In this document: positions 21,992 to 33,372 of the stretch, in pieces
Layout: every line of letters starts with the position of its first letter
How positions within the stretch are numbered: position 1 is the stretch's first letter
From: Vandiemenella viatica
Lineage: Eukaryota > Arthropoda > Insecta > Orthoptera > Morabidae
Length of the DNA: 64,000 nucleotides
Direction of reading: 5' to 3'
NCBI GenBank assembly: GCA_031002005.1
Contig: CM061919.1
Location: 16,439,687 to 16,503,686 of the forward strand
Position numbers and translations under genes: made by a program
The notes under the pieces: generated by a model
What the model was told of the DNA's origin: nothing
The model's input: only the letters and a program-made list of their open reading frames with translations
Databases searched by the model: none

Positions 21992-22333
21992 TTATGCATT
22001 CTGATGCAGGAATTTTAAACATAAATGTCCACATATGTGCGTACCAAATTCCTGGTGTCGTTGCACATTGTACTGTATTCTGTTACCTGCAAAGTATCGC
22101 TGCAATTCCAATGGCGGAGGTAAGTCACCAAAACTATCGAAATATTTCACTACACCATCCTTGTACTTGATGTACGCAACCCAGTGCGTCCCAGCATTTT
22201 CAGCACTGTCCAAGTTCACAATTCCACATTCACGTTCACTAATTTTTTGAGGTAATGCATCGCGCATGAAGACACCACGAAAATGAGGTATACGCAAACG
22301 CTTACATGTCTACGTATATCGTCATCGGTCAAC
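21992..22333 (-). pseudogene. Polinton maturation cysteine protease (adenain/Ulp1-like), frameshifted start
   Basis: The C48/C5-type cysteine protease signature is visible: HFRGVFMRDALP at the N-terminus, catalytic His in AGTHWVAYIKY, acidic residue in VKYFDSFGDLPP, the Gln region IQYNVQRHQEFG and catalytic Cys in THICGHLCLKFL. The family cleaves capsid and core proteins during virion maturation. The ORF continues only from 22297; the preceding codons LTDDDIRR are in a different frame, so one indel near 22300 separates the N-terminus. The gene lies between the minor capsid gene and the phospholipase-like gene on the same strand. Confidence 0.87.
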
Positions 22334-22933
22334 GCCTGATCGGATTTTTTTTTTCAATCCAGATCCATCTTTCCGGTATGGCTTTAAATACAGACCTTTA
22401 CCCCTCATTGCAATTGCCTCCATGGTTTCATTGTGTCGTTTCTGTTCACTCAACTGCTTTTTTGCTTCTTTAGCAGCTTTGACGGCTCTGGCGATGGCTG
22501 AGGCTCCACCGGCAAGAGCTCCGGCAGCCGACAATCCGGCAAAAATAGGGATTAAGGGGAGGATTCCACCCTTCTTCGTCTTCTTTTTCTTTTTAATCCC
22601 TGCACCCAACTTTAGCTTGGCACGCATAGCGCCGTTAACTAGTAACGCGGCCGCCCGTTCACCGAACTTTGCATCTTTGGCTTTCATTCTGACTGAAGCC
22701 TTCTCTGCGAGTATCGGTCTGCATTACGTCTGTCGGCACCCTGTGCATACGCAATGTCATGCTCCCTGCATGCTGCATCTATGGATTGATCCCCGTCTGG
22801 CCGAGTTTTAGACGTTTTTCAGTTTCGTCCCGGGTCCACAGAACTGGTAAGTTGGAATGTGTGCCTCAAATGGCATTTTGTCGACGAGCTTGTTTAAGAA
22901 GCCACGGCCCTTCTTCTTCTTCGTAGGAGGCAT
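22322..22933 (-). pseudogene. Polinton phospholipase-A2-like plus hydrophobic core-peptide protein, frameshifted
   Basis: The start is ATG 22933 (MPPTKKKKGRGFLNKLVDKM). A calcium-loop-like YQFCGPGTKL follows, then in shifted frames a DAACREHDIAYAQ block with the C-x-x-HD arrangement of secreted phospholipases A2. The C-terminal part (22322-22687) has a lysine cluster KKKKKTKK, a glycine/alanine-rich hydrophobic segment GGILPLIPIFAGLSAAGAL and a helical tail with AIARAVKAAKEAKKQL and GKGLYLKPYRK. That arrangement recalls small membrane-active core proteins of adenoviruses. A role in crossing host membranes at entry is known for viral PLA2 domains; for this protein it is inference. Indels near 22820, 22790 and 22710 break it. 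Confidence 0.72.
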
Positions 22934-22960
22934 TGTTATCGACTGAATGATTTTACGTAT

Positions 22961-22985
22961 TCGCGCGTCTATATATACCCCGTGC
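22961..22985. promoter_or_regulatory. Candidate bidirectional TATA promoter between divergent Polinton genes
   Basis: TATATATA (22970-22977) is self-complementary and lies about 29 bp from the ATG of the ATPase (23006, plus) and 37 bp from the ATG of the phospholipase-like gene (22933, minus). One TATA element could serve both directions with very short leaders. Inferred from spacing only. Confidence 0.5.
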
Positions 22986-23005
22986 AGCAAAGAAACCTTG
23001 TCAAA

Positions 23006-23688
23006 ATGCGATTCGTCAAGCAGCAAGCAACATTACCCGTGAGTAATGCAGATGTTGCCGGCACCAAGCGGAAGAAGAACGGACCTCTGTTCCCCGAGAC
23101 AGTGAGAGCGATAGTTTGTGGACCGTCAAACTGTGGTAAAACCAATCTTGTGCTGTCCCTGCTGGAACACCCAAATGGGCTTAGATTTGAAAATGTATAT
23201 GTGTTTTCAAATCGTTGTACCAGCCAAAGTACCAGTTGCTAGGTGAAATACTGAAACCCATTAAAGAAATTAAGTATTTAACATTTAGCGATAATCAGAA
23301 TGTGCCTCCACCTAGTGAAGCGCTACCAAATTCAGTGTTTGTGTTTGACGATGTCTCGTGTGAGAAGCAGAATAATATACGAGATTACTTTTGTATGGGG
23401 AGACATAGGTCAGTAGACTCTTTCTACTTGTGTCAGACATACAGCCGTATACCTAAACAGCTGGTGAGAGACAACGCCAACTTGATTGTACTCTTTAAAC
23501 AGGACGACATGAATCTCAAACACATTTATAATGACCACGTGAACACAGATATGCCGTTCAGCGAGTTTAAGAACTTATGTGGTACTTGCTGGAATGCGAG
23601 CAAGCATGGATTTGCAGTTATTGACAAAGACTGTGACATGTATCATGGACGGTACCGCAATGTGTTTGATTCATTTTTAAATAAATAG
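23006..23688 (+). pseudogene. Polinton genome-packaging ATPase (FtsK/HerA, A32-like), one frameshift
   Basis: The start chosen is ATG 23006 (MRFVKQQATLPV). Walker A reads IVCGPSNCGKTNL near residue 37, Walker B reads NSVFVFDDVSC, and YLCQTYSRIPKQLVRDNANL follows as the sensor region; the C-terminal part is FCMGRHRS...GFAVIDKDCDMY. This family pumps DNA into the preformed capsid. Only one break is visible: near 23205 the frame shifts between VYVFS and LYQPKYQLLGEIL, so a single base change in length separates two otherwise open halves. AATAAA overlaps the stop codon region. Confidence 0.9.
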
Positions 23689-23721
23689 TCAAGCACACTA
23701 GGTACTGTCATCATTGCAGCC

Positions 23722-24213
23722 ATGGACAAGTTTGGGAGAACTTCGACGACACAGAGCAGGAGAGTTTTGGTGTACCCACTTCAAAACATACTTCTTACAA
23801 AGGACGGTAATTTGGATTGCCAAGGTAGAATACTCAAACATGTAGCTGACCCCATCGACGACGATGATGTTGCATCCAAACAATACATTGACAAGGCAGC
23901 TACCGCTGCGGCAATGCTTCTGAAGGAATTACAATCGACAGTAGTTACCATGGTTATAACTTTTGCGGTAACAGATTTGATTGAAGATCGTGCGTACATT
24001 CTAGAGACAGGTCTTAACTATTACGAAATTCCCGTCAATGCTGTAATCCTCTCAGTAGCCAAACCGGGCAGGGTTGATGTATTACTGAATTGGATTAAAA
24101 CTGCAAGGATAAACTTTGTCAAGCAAGGTGATCATCTTATTTTTCTCCCAAATGCTCAACCCCACAAACCATTTACAGCAACATTAACTATCAAGTATAA
24201 AATAGTACAATAA
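23722..24213 (+). CDS. Polinton fibre-like conserved protein, 163 aa, intact
   Basis: An intact ORF with ATG 23722. The N-terminal third reads LLTKDGNLDCQGRILKHV followed by DDDDVASKQYIDKA, a motif common at the trimerisation region of phage-type tail fibres and spikes; a helical ATAAAMLLKELQS segment follows, then a beta-rich C-terminus ending TATLTIKYKIVQ. I read it as a virion fibre or attachment-type structural protein, which is inference from the motif. It sits between the ATPase and an uncharacterised gene on the same strand. Confidence 0.65.
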   Translation: MDKFGRTSTTQSRRVLVYPLQNILLTKDGNLDCQGRILKHVADPIDDDDVASKQYIDKAATAAAMLLKELQSTVVTMVITFAVTDLIEDRAYILETGLNYYEIPVNAVILSVAKPGRVDVLLNWIKTARINFVKQGDHLIFLPNAQPHKPFTATLTIKYKIVQ

Positions 24214-24244
24214 ACTCTCATAAGCTTTATTCCGATGCTTAAAC

Positions 24245-24952
24245 ATGGATACGTCAACAACTAAACGTGGCATCATAAAGGCCCGAAATGCTATTCGACG
24301 CAAGTTACTCGAATTGAAGACTGGTCAGATCGACTCTGAGAAATATTTCAAAGATTCTTTAAGACCTGTGACGGATACAATAGAAAATGTTTTCTTACCT
24401 CCGCGACATGATCAGCAGCAGCAGCAACCTCCAGGTATGATCAAAGATTTCTTGAAGTCACTCAATCGAAGTGAAAGAGATTATGATTCGGTGTACGGTG
24501 TCCGGAAGAAAAATGATTCGCTAATGATTGGAAATACTCCTATGATTATAGATGGAGATGTTATTCGGATTGATGGAAATGAATATGAAAGAACTCAAGG
24601 CTTAATGGAACTGTTGTTCTTAAAAAACAAAAAAAAAAATTTACCAACATGGACTTGAAAAGTTATTATGAAATACTAGACACCACGAATGCCCACAGAG
24701 TGAAATTTATTCTATCTGGAAAAGTTTTGAAAAATACAACCACTAAGTATAAAAAACATAATCTCTAAACTTGACAATCAGTCGGGTTCTGGTATTCTCC
24801 CCATGAAGGAATATGTGTATTGGGACGATCCGAATGAGCTCGTTGAAAGATTGAAATTACTTACCGCATCAACATCAGCAGGACACACTGCACACTCCAA
24901 AGAAATTTTGTCGGTGATTGAAGAACTTCGTGAGAGAGACGTCATCGAGTAA
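24245..24952 (+). pseudogene. Polinton conserved protein of unknown function, frameshifted
   Basis: The first half is open from ATG 24245 to 24658 (AIRRKLLELKTGQ, FKDSLRP, a QQQQQPP tract, MIKDFLKSLNRSERDYDSVY, IDGNEYERTQGLMELLFLKN). After frameshifts near 24630 and 24740 the conserved tail can be read: DNQSGSGILPMKEYVYWDDP, ELVERLKLLTASTSAGHT and IIEELRE-type end, stopping with TAA at 24952. The final codons are 1 nt before the integrase ATG. The tail block is shared by many animal Polintons next to the integrase, but its role is not known to me. Confidence 0.75.
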
Positions 24953-25527
24953 CATGGATCAAATTGTAGCTGCACTCCATAGACCGGCTAGAAGGAATTT
25001 CCCAAGACGCCGGGTAATAATCAAAGGTCTTGACGACCTATGGCAAGCTGATATTGTATAATGATACCGTATTCTCGTAAAAACAGTGGCTACAAGTATA
25101 TCTTGATGGTGATTGATACTTATTTCAAAGTTTGCATGGGCTCTACCCCTCAAGAACAAAACGGCTAGTGTGGTTGTCGACGCTATGAAGAAAATACTTA
25201 ATGGTGATCGTGTTCCTAAAAATTTACAGACTGACAACGGAAAAGAGTTTTATAATTCAAAGTTTAAATAGCTCATGACAAGTTATGGTATTAATCACTA
25301 CTCAACATATACTCATCTTAAAGCATCAATAGTTGAGCGACTCAATAGAACTATCAAGAATGCAATGTGGCAAGAATTCGTTAGACGTGGTTCACATCTG
25401 TGGATTGAACTTCTTAGTCAATTAATGACCAATTACAATAACAAGTGGCACCGCACCATCAAGATGAAACCGTGTGATGTTAAAGACAATTCACTTCTTT
25501 CAACAGTGTACTGCCATATTATGATTA

Positions 25528-28352
25528 CTAGCAATTGCCCGCTGCTTCACGCGTGCGTGCCTTGGTAGGTGTAGAAATTATTTACCGATTTTATTCTCTT
25601 ATCAGACATTAACGTGGAAAGGCATGAACTGTTAATGTATTCTGAATAGTTTCGTTTGTTTCGGTTAATACGTTAGGTTCGGTTTTCATACTGATGTCAT
25701 ATTTTAACGTGATGCAATTGATTCAATAGTAGAAAAGGTTCCTGAAAAATTAACAGTAGTAATTCGTGGTTGTAATTATTGTGCGAAGTATAACATTTAT
25801 TGTTTAGAAAGGCTTTCATGGATCAAACGACATTCTTTCTTCTGTGCGCTTTCAGAAGCTATGGATTTAGCGTATAGAACCCGGTTATAGGTCAATCGCT
25901 TTTCTCGGTGCAGGTTACTTTCATTTGCTCTAGCTATTTCATCTCGTTCTCTTTGACGTTGCAGACGATGTTGTCGGTCTATTTCACTCTCATTTAGCCG
26001 ATTTCGGCGACATCTTTTAGCTGCAGAAGTTGACCCCGACAGATTAGATCTCTTTCGCAAGGGCATATCATAAACTTTTATACTTACCCAACTCACAGCA
26101 CTAACAATTAAAACGTTTTCACAGCTGCAATTATCACTATGCGTGAACTTTGGCTGCGAGTATATAGATGAGCAAAACTTGGTTACAATATAGAATATCT
26201 GTGGTAGTAATAAATAATATTATTTCTGAAAGCAATATTTAATTCAGCTAAAACATAATATTTTGAAATGCTGATATGGAGGATTCCACATTAACCGTGG
26301 TACCGAAAATTTAAATGGATATATAACAGTTGTAACGTTAAGAAAGCTGATATTATAATTATTATGTGTAATTTTTTTGGCGATTTTATGTGTAAACTTT
26401 GCCTGGGATTATATAGCTAGGTATAAGCTTTGTTAAGGATGTAACCGTGGATATAATGAAAAATATTGTTTCCATGATACTTAACTAAAAAAAGTTTATT
26501 TTTAAATGTGGATACCGAGGTTGCAACATAACCGCGGTGCCATAAATTTATGTAAATATAGCAGTAATCTACGACTCTTGGAAGTGTGCTGAAATATAAA
26601 AATTCGTTACGAATAATCACAGCATCTCAATTTTTCTGATTTATTTATTTATTTGTTGTTTGGATATTGGTTTTATTTTATGTTGATACACCATCAATTA
26701 TTCCTGCTTTTAAATTGAAATTTACGTGAATTGGAGCTACTCTTGATTTCAAATCGTCGTATCATTACTGTTACTATTTCAGTCAGATATAATTAATCAA
26801 AAAATGTCGAGATGTGATCATGGTACAGTTTTGTAGTAACGTGCATGTAACTGAAACAATTATTTCTGAGTGGCAACATTATCGCTAGTTGTGAATCGCT
26901 TGAAATGCAACCTGACAGCTGATATGATGCTTTGTTATAGGCCTAAGAGACGATGCCTGCAGCTGTATAATCTACGAGGTGTAGCATTAGGATATGAAAC
27001 ATTTTTAATTTAAGTTTCTTTCAATATAGCCGTATTTTCTATGTAATTATTTCAGTCGCATGTAAGTACCTGGCGAAACAACAGCCTGGACCAGATGACA
27101 ATTGACTCGTTTTGTTTAGCATCAGGCATAACGGGTTTAGTTTTAAAATTTACGCGGTGTGGAATAGAATTTTAGGATGCCTAGTTATATTTGAAATAAA
27201 AATTCGTTACCAATAATCAAAGCATCTCAATTTTTTCTGATTTATTTATTTTTTGCTGTTTGGATATTGGTTTTTATTTTATGTTGATACACCATCAATT
27301 ATTCCTGCTTTAAAATAGAAATTTACGTGAATTGGAGTTAATCTTGGTTTCAAATCGTCGAATCATTATTGTCATTATTTCAGTCAGATATAATTAATTA
27401 AAAAATGTCAAAATATACAGTATATGTACTAATGTGCATGTAACTCAAGCAATTATTTCTGAGTGGCAAAATTATCGCAAGTTGTAAATCGATTGAAATG
27501 CAACCTGGACAGTGATGACAGCTGATATGCTTTGTTATAGACCAAAGGGACTATGCTTTTAGCTTTATAATTTACGCGGTGTAGCATTAGGATATGAAAT
27601 TTTTTTTATTTCAGTTTCTTTCAATATATCCGTATTCGCTATGTAATTATTTGAGTCGCATATACCTGAATTTTCGGATGCCTAGTTATATTTGCACGTT
27701 ATAGCCACGAGACATATTAATCGAATAAAGTACTTCCAAATATGTGCAATTCCGCAAAAAGTGTTTTATTACTTGCTGATATTTATAATAGCTGTTTTTC
27801 AGACATCGCTCTTCGAGAAAAAACTGAATTTCGTATTAAGTATTGGCTTATTGTGGCTGTATTGTACAGCGTTCACGTAGCAATTTTGTTCCAGAGACAA
27901 ACTGATCTACCAGAGACAATACATGTCTTCAATATTAGTAATATAACTTTTTCGTAATTCAACAGACCTTTTACGATTCAAGTAAATGCTGATTATACTT
28001 GATTCACGTATTCTTTTTATTTTGAAGTACTGCGGACCAGAAAAATGAATCGCAGAAGTAAAAAAAAAAAAAAAAGAAATCCTAAATTTTGTCAGGTCTC
28101 TTTATGAAAGGAGTGACCGTCTGAATGTGTATAATTATCTGTGGTCTACAGTTTCACATTTCTGAAGTTTTTTACTGACTTGCTTCTTCCCATGGTACAT
28201 ATTAGTCGTTAGCTACTTCTGCAGATGTTGATCAGCAACATTAGCTTTAAAAATTTGGAAACACCATGCAAACTGATGCGGTAGTTTTTGCGTTATTAGA
28301 GATCAAGCCTCACTACAAACGCAGCTTGCTTACAGATTTATAATAGTATAGA
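25528..28352 (-). mobile_element. Helitron copy 2 (2825 bp) nested in the Polinton integrase
   Basis: Minus-strand 5' end TCTATACTATTATAAATC at 28352 and 3' end GGGCAATTGCTAG at 25528, followed by T. The 5' flank base is G rather than the usual A. It shares almost its whole length with Helitron copies 1 and 3. Integrase codons on both sides (TVYCHIMI and TPAKFKV) become continuous when it is removed, so the boundaries are supported by the host gene. Confidence 0.94.
25797..26066 (-). pseudogene. Helitron ORF N-terminal fragment (Arg/Glu-rich)
   Basis: A plausible start is the ATG of MPLRKRSNLSGSTSAAKRCR, giving about 89 codons rich in Arg, Glu and Gln (LNESEIDRQHRLQRQRERDE). Basic, repeat-like N-termini of this type precede the Rep nuclease in insect Helitron proteins. 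A mutated relative lies in Helitron copy 3 (about 51965-52165). Nothing of Rep or helicase follows, so it is a deletion remnant. Confidence 0.6.
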
Positions 28353-28686
28353 CTACTCCAGCAAAATTCAAAGTTGTGACCATGTCAGAATCAGTAGATT
28401 TAAAGAGAGGTTTGAGAAAGGCTACTTGCCCGACTGGTCAACGGAAGTGTTTACCATCAGTAAAGTGAAATTAACATTTCCTGTAACTTATTTACTTAAA
28501 GACTATCAAGGTAAAGATATTGCAGGAGCATTTTACCAGCAGGAATTACAACTAACAAAACTTACAAGTACATTTTTGGTTAAACGAGTGATAAAGAGAA
28601 GGAAAAATAAGATCTTGGTGAAGTGGTTGAGTTTTGATAAATCGAATAACACATGGATTCATAAAAAAGATTTATTTAAATTGTAA

Positions 28687-29072
28687 CAAAATTGTACATG
28701 TCATTTTTCTGTAATAAATAATTTTTTTTGCAATTGTGTGTTTTTTTCCCCGCAATTATTTATACTGAGCACAGCAGCAGCAGTCTCAACAAACTTGTAC
28801 ACTTATTCTACTTTTCCATTAACTACATACATTACAAATGAATTTACAGAGCACAGGGCTCGTCTTTTTTTAGAATATTTTTTTTCTCGGGATATGATTC
28901 TATACAAAACATTAGTGCACTGCAAAAAAATTATAAAAGTTTGTACAGCATTGGAAAAAAAATATTTACATATTTTTGCAGCAACCTAAGCAGTGCACTG
29001 TACATATTTACAAACTAGAAACACGGATAAACGGTATATTTCTTCTTCACTCATACAGTATTTACAAAACAT
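28687..29072. other. Polinton spacer between integrase and polymerase
   Basis: AT-rich, with AATAAA near 28712 for the plus-strand integrase. The plus-strand ORF at 28738-28989 is low in complexity and shows no domain. The two flanking genes converge here. Confidence 0.6.
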
Positions 29073-32000
29073 TCACACATTATTTACAGACTTGTGCCCC
29101 CACGGTAGGGTCTCTATCCCGTCGGGGAAAATATACCGCTTATCGTCCATTCTAGACAGACCCAGTTTGGATATTTGAACAGTATTTACAACGTGCAGAG
29201 TTGATGCGATCCTTTGCTGCAGATGGTACCTGGATGTTTCCCCATGGAGGCAATTTATGTAATCCTCCATCTGCAGCTTTCGAGTGACTGAGCCAGCCAA
29301 ACCTTTAGCCCGTCTAGAGGTCTGGTCTGTCTCGAGCCGGAATGCATACATTTTTACCCTTAACCCCACAAACTCCGCAATCAGGGTACCATTCGCTTCG
29401 TCCTTCATAACACCGACAACCTTTTCATTGTGGGACTCTATCCCATAACGGTTGCTGGTGCTATACCCAGACGTGTCGAACTCCTCCCTGTTGCGTCGCA
29501 TCACATCATATGGATCACAGTTCCGCACCAAGTAGATGAAGCTGTCTGTTTCCATATATAGCAATTTAGGGCTTCTAAACTGTGGAATGGCAAATTCTTA
29601 ATGAAATCTGTACGTCCTCAGTTTAGACAGGTCAAGAATGCACATTCCGACATACACAGGTTTATTAAAAACTCTCCTAGCTTTCGCCATCTCCACGGCC
29701 ACAAAGTTCTTGTTGAAAACTGTTACTTGCTTAAAGTGTGGTGAAGCTATGTGTTTGCGGGCACCGCGGTGGCCCACCCAATCTGTACACAATTTCACGT
29801 CGCGGTGTTTTCGAATGTTCTCCAAAGTTTTACCGAAAATTGAATTGTTCATTAATTTATAAAAATCTCTCTCGAAATCTATTTTTGCTGAACGGCGAGA
29901 ACTCGTATTGAGAGATATGTATTCTTCCAACCACGGTGACTGATTGAAAGATATTACCCGGTGTATTTCGGTCACCTGCAGCCCCAAGCCTACACATTGC
30001 TGGAGGACTTGGTAATGGAGAACATATCGTACCTTGTTCTCCAGTGTGGTCAGCAGCTTGGGGAGGGTAGAACCTTCTGGGGCTTTGTGGTCTGGACATG
30101 GCGGCAGGTCTGCTAAAACGTCGTATTTATCCTGAGGAATCGTAAGGTCTACCTCCAATACGAACCCCCTAGGTGAGTCAGCTGCAACGCTCATGAAATT
30201 TATGAAAGCAATCTCTTTAGCGGATAGCCATTGAAACTCACCAGAGGGTAGATACTCCGACATGGCCCAGCCGTAAAGATTGTTTACGTCGAAGTAAATT
30301 ATAAAATCTTCAGGCGCCTCGCGGTTGTACTCCGACATGTACCGGTTATTCGCCCTGGCATACCTTTGCACGCACTGACAAATACCTCCGCGACTTCCTC
30401 GTTCGAAACTGAGCAGCATGTCGATATCCGTCAGAAGGTCCAGTTCGACACGCGTGCTCCTTAACATAGCCTGCCACGAAAGGCCTGGGGATGTGAATTA
30501 GTGGGCGGGGTCCAGGGTGTATTTCCCCAAACATACACTCCTAAATTTCTCAAACAGATCTGCAAGTAACCGCACATCTGTGTCCATGTACAGACTTGCA
30601 TATTCGCCCAAAGTCTTGATCTGGAAAGTCCGCCACACCTTTGTCGCGTGTTCGTAATCTTCATCAGAAATGTGTGACTCCGACAACGAACTGTAGAATT
30701 TTGATTTTGGAGGAAGCGTGGCCTCGGTGAGCTTATCCCACGAATCCATGTATTCGTAAGGGAAGACTCCTTTCCGTTTAACTAACTGGAACTTCTCGGG
30801 GTCGGTGAAATGAGCACTAGTAATGCGGATGTTGCCGTCCTCAAGGGTTCCAACCAGTTTATCTAATGGGAGCTGCATGAACCGGTATGAGTCCAGAAAC
30901 CTTAACGTGATTGAAGTATATTCAATCTTTTTCGAAAAAGAAATATAACGTTCTGTGTTGATGGGAAGAACGTCCATTCCTTCGGAATCGAGTTTTGATA
31001 AAGCCATAACAATGAAATGAGCATCATACCCAGAAAGATTGTGAATGAAAATGGGTATGTAGTTTTTAGTCTTATACTGCAAATAGCATTATGTGCAGCC
31101 CCCCTAAATTTACCTGTGATATGACAGTGATCGCGGACCTTCACAGTCCCCGGTTCAATGTCATTCTCGCAGATGTGGCATACCGTAGCATCAGCAAACT
31201 TTGCTTCTTGCTCATCTGTCATTACAAGAGGAATGCACTTCTTGTAAATTTTATCAACTTTGTTGGTAAGTTAGACGAGTTCGTCAACAAGCCATTTTTC
31301 GGGTTTTTTTCCCGTGAAGGAGTTGAAACGCGACAGACTAGGTACGCGTGGACAAACGACCTGGTATGCGGCAGCGAAAGGGACATGTTTCTGGAAAAAA
31401 AAATGTGAGAGGCGTTGGGTGGAGGACTGAAAGAATCATAAAGTTGCAATAAACTTTCAAAGTCCGCGTAAACGACGACGGGTACACGCTGCTGGTGCAC
31501 AAAATCCTTAAACTTTAAGGTTTTATCGTCGTCGCCGGGTAAATCCACTCTTACAGGATCAACCCTTGCACAGTCAATCTCGTGGCGGTCCAGGAGATCT
31601 TGTTGCAGACATCTGTCACAAATAAATATAGCATGCTCATAATTAGTTAAAGAAGAACTAACTAACGCCGACAAGTTGTGAATCTAACAGTAATGGAATT
31701 TTTTCCCACTGCCGTCGGTAATCAACAACATGTTTATGTGGTGAACGCGTTTGTCTGCAGTGTGATGGAGGGCCCCGGAAACTACATGTTTACCTTTAAT
31801 TACATCCAGACCGAAAACATTTACTGAATAGTCTGGATTTTGCCTCTCAAATTTAGAAATGTCAGAGAGTTTTACCGGAAACTCAATACCTGAAAAATCG
31901 AGGGGGTAGAGTGAACATACTTTCTTGAAGGTGCCAACCCTGTCACCATTCTTTTTAAGCGCCTTTACGTGATATGCAAGAATTGTCCATAGAAAGCACA

Positions 32001-32599
32001 ACTCGTCATTCTTGTTTTCAACATTGATGACGTCCTTTTTTCTACAGATATCAAGTGGCAGAGCAACATAGGAAGACCCCCGATAGAAAGGTTGAAAATT
32101 AGAAATGGTAATGTCGAGGGATTCTATTCTATCGAGAGTTTTGCCACTTGTCCTTTCTTGAAACTCACACAATTTTACTCTGAGCTCCGACTTCACATAT
32201 TTTTCATACTAATCCGACAGGCAAGTGCTAGTTGTGACCTCACGCATTTTAGTTAAAAAGCACATAGGGGCGGTTTCTAAAATCATTTCCTTCTGTATTT
32301 GATATGTGTTAATCAGCCCAACCTGCACCTTTACAGATGGGGAGGACCGATTATCCACAATTTCGCGAAGTTTACCGGCAACAAGTTTAAAGCAAGCATC
32401 AATGAAATTCATTGGATCAATGAATTTTTGGGAATTTGAAATTGTCCCGGAATAAATTCTATTTTTAAATACACTAAGCCTGTCTTCAAGGATTAAGCGC
32501 GACACTGCTGACCCACCCATCGTTGCTGCCTGATCATGACTGCATGATGGCGTCCCTGCACCGACGATTGGCCGACTTGGCCCGGGCGAAGGACCGGTG

Positions 32600-32745
32600 A
32601 ACTGGCAGCATGACACGGCCGATGGACCGGCATACTGTCGGCTGGGCCCGGGCGATGGGCTGTTGAAGTGGCGGCTGGACGTGGGTGATGGACCGGCATA
32701 CTGTCGGCTGGGCCCGGGCGATGGGCTGTTGAAGTGGCGGCTGGA
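32600..32745 (-). repeat. In-frame tandem repeat in the PolB N-terminal region
   Basis: A segment encoding SSRHFNSPSPGPSRQYAGPS occurs twice in direct succession with a 63-nt period, both in the polymerase frame. It forms a Pro/Ser-rich linker ahead of the conserved domain. Confidence 0.85.
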
Positions 32746-32964
32746 CCCGGCTGTTGCTGCTGCTGTGGCGGGCGGTCGGCTAGGTCCGACTGCGGCTGAC
32801 GTCTCCCATGGTTGCCATATTGGTGGCGGAACTGCCTCGTTGGCCGGACGTCCGACCGCCCCCTCTGAAACATAAAAAAAGAAGAAAAATGTTTTAGTAT
32901 CATGAAAAACATAATTTTGTAAGCATAAAATAATATAGGTAAATTACTGATGTACTGGACTTAC

Positions 32965-33180
32965 CGATATTCCAGTGTGCTGGTGGTTGCAGTAGAACCC
33001 ATTGTGGTGGTGTAGTTGGCGGCATGCTATTTGGTGGTTACATACTCTGCGGCTCATCCACGTCAATATTTGGGAGCATGATCCATTGTGAGCAATCGCC
33101 AGGGCCGATATTAGCTCTTTTTGGGCTACTTAATTCCTGAGAAGAACTACCCTTACGCTTCTCTGGGCGTGATGGTTCAT
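32965..33180 (-). CDS. PolB exon 3 (216 nt, one in-frame stop)
   Basis: The acceptor is TTTTTCTTTTCAG and the donor is CGGTAAGT at 32964. It reads DEPSRPEKRKGSSSQELS, then CSQWIMLPNIDVDEPQSM, a TAA, and PPNSMPPTTPPQWVLL. One stop is the only break. Phase 1 at both ends. Confidence 0.75.
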
Positions 33181-33372
33181 CTGAAAAGAAAAAAATATTA
33201 GCAATAGTTATAAAGACATGGAAAAAAATAATCTATAGATAAATATGTACTGAAATAAAAAAGGTCGCTGCAGGAAATATACAAATCACCGAACAAATAA
33301 ATTAATAATATAGACTACTGTTTCTGCACTATACATTTTCATAAATCTAGTTACGTTAAAAATGATCATTAC

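Larger units (their letters stand above)
24954..28686 (+). pseudogene. Polinton DDE integrase, interrupted by Helitron copy 2
   Basis: The two halves are 24954-25527 and 28353-28686. Catalytic residues are visible as D in DLWQADIV, D in LQTDNGKEFYNSKF and E in KASIVERLNRTIK. After the Helitron the gene resumes with FEKGYLPDWSTEVFTISKV, LKDYQGKDIAGAFY and a chromo-like C-terminal part LVKRVIKRRKNKILVKWLSF ending at 28686. The family integrates the element like a retroviral integrase. Breaks: a frameshift and stop around 25060-25170, a TAG/TAA-type stop near 25270, the Helitron at 25528 and a 1-base loss near 28378. An AATAAATAA lies just after the stop. Confidence 0.93.

Noticed and set aside
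22422..22811. 129-codon plus-strand ORF with alanine-rich and hydrophobic stretches
   Set aside because: It is the complement of the phospholipase-like/core-peptide gene; no independent family match.
29857..30099. Extra minus-strand ORF within the polymerase
   Set aside because: Alternative frame of the polymerase palm region; the conserved motifs are in the longer frame.
32597..32875. 92-codon plus-strand ORF with repeated GPGDGLLKWRLD
   Set aside because: It is the complement of the Pro/Ser-rich tandem repeat in the polymerase N-terminal region.
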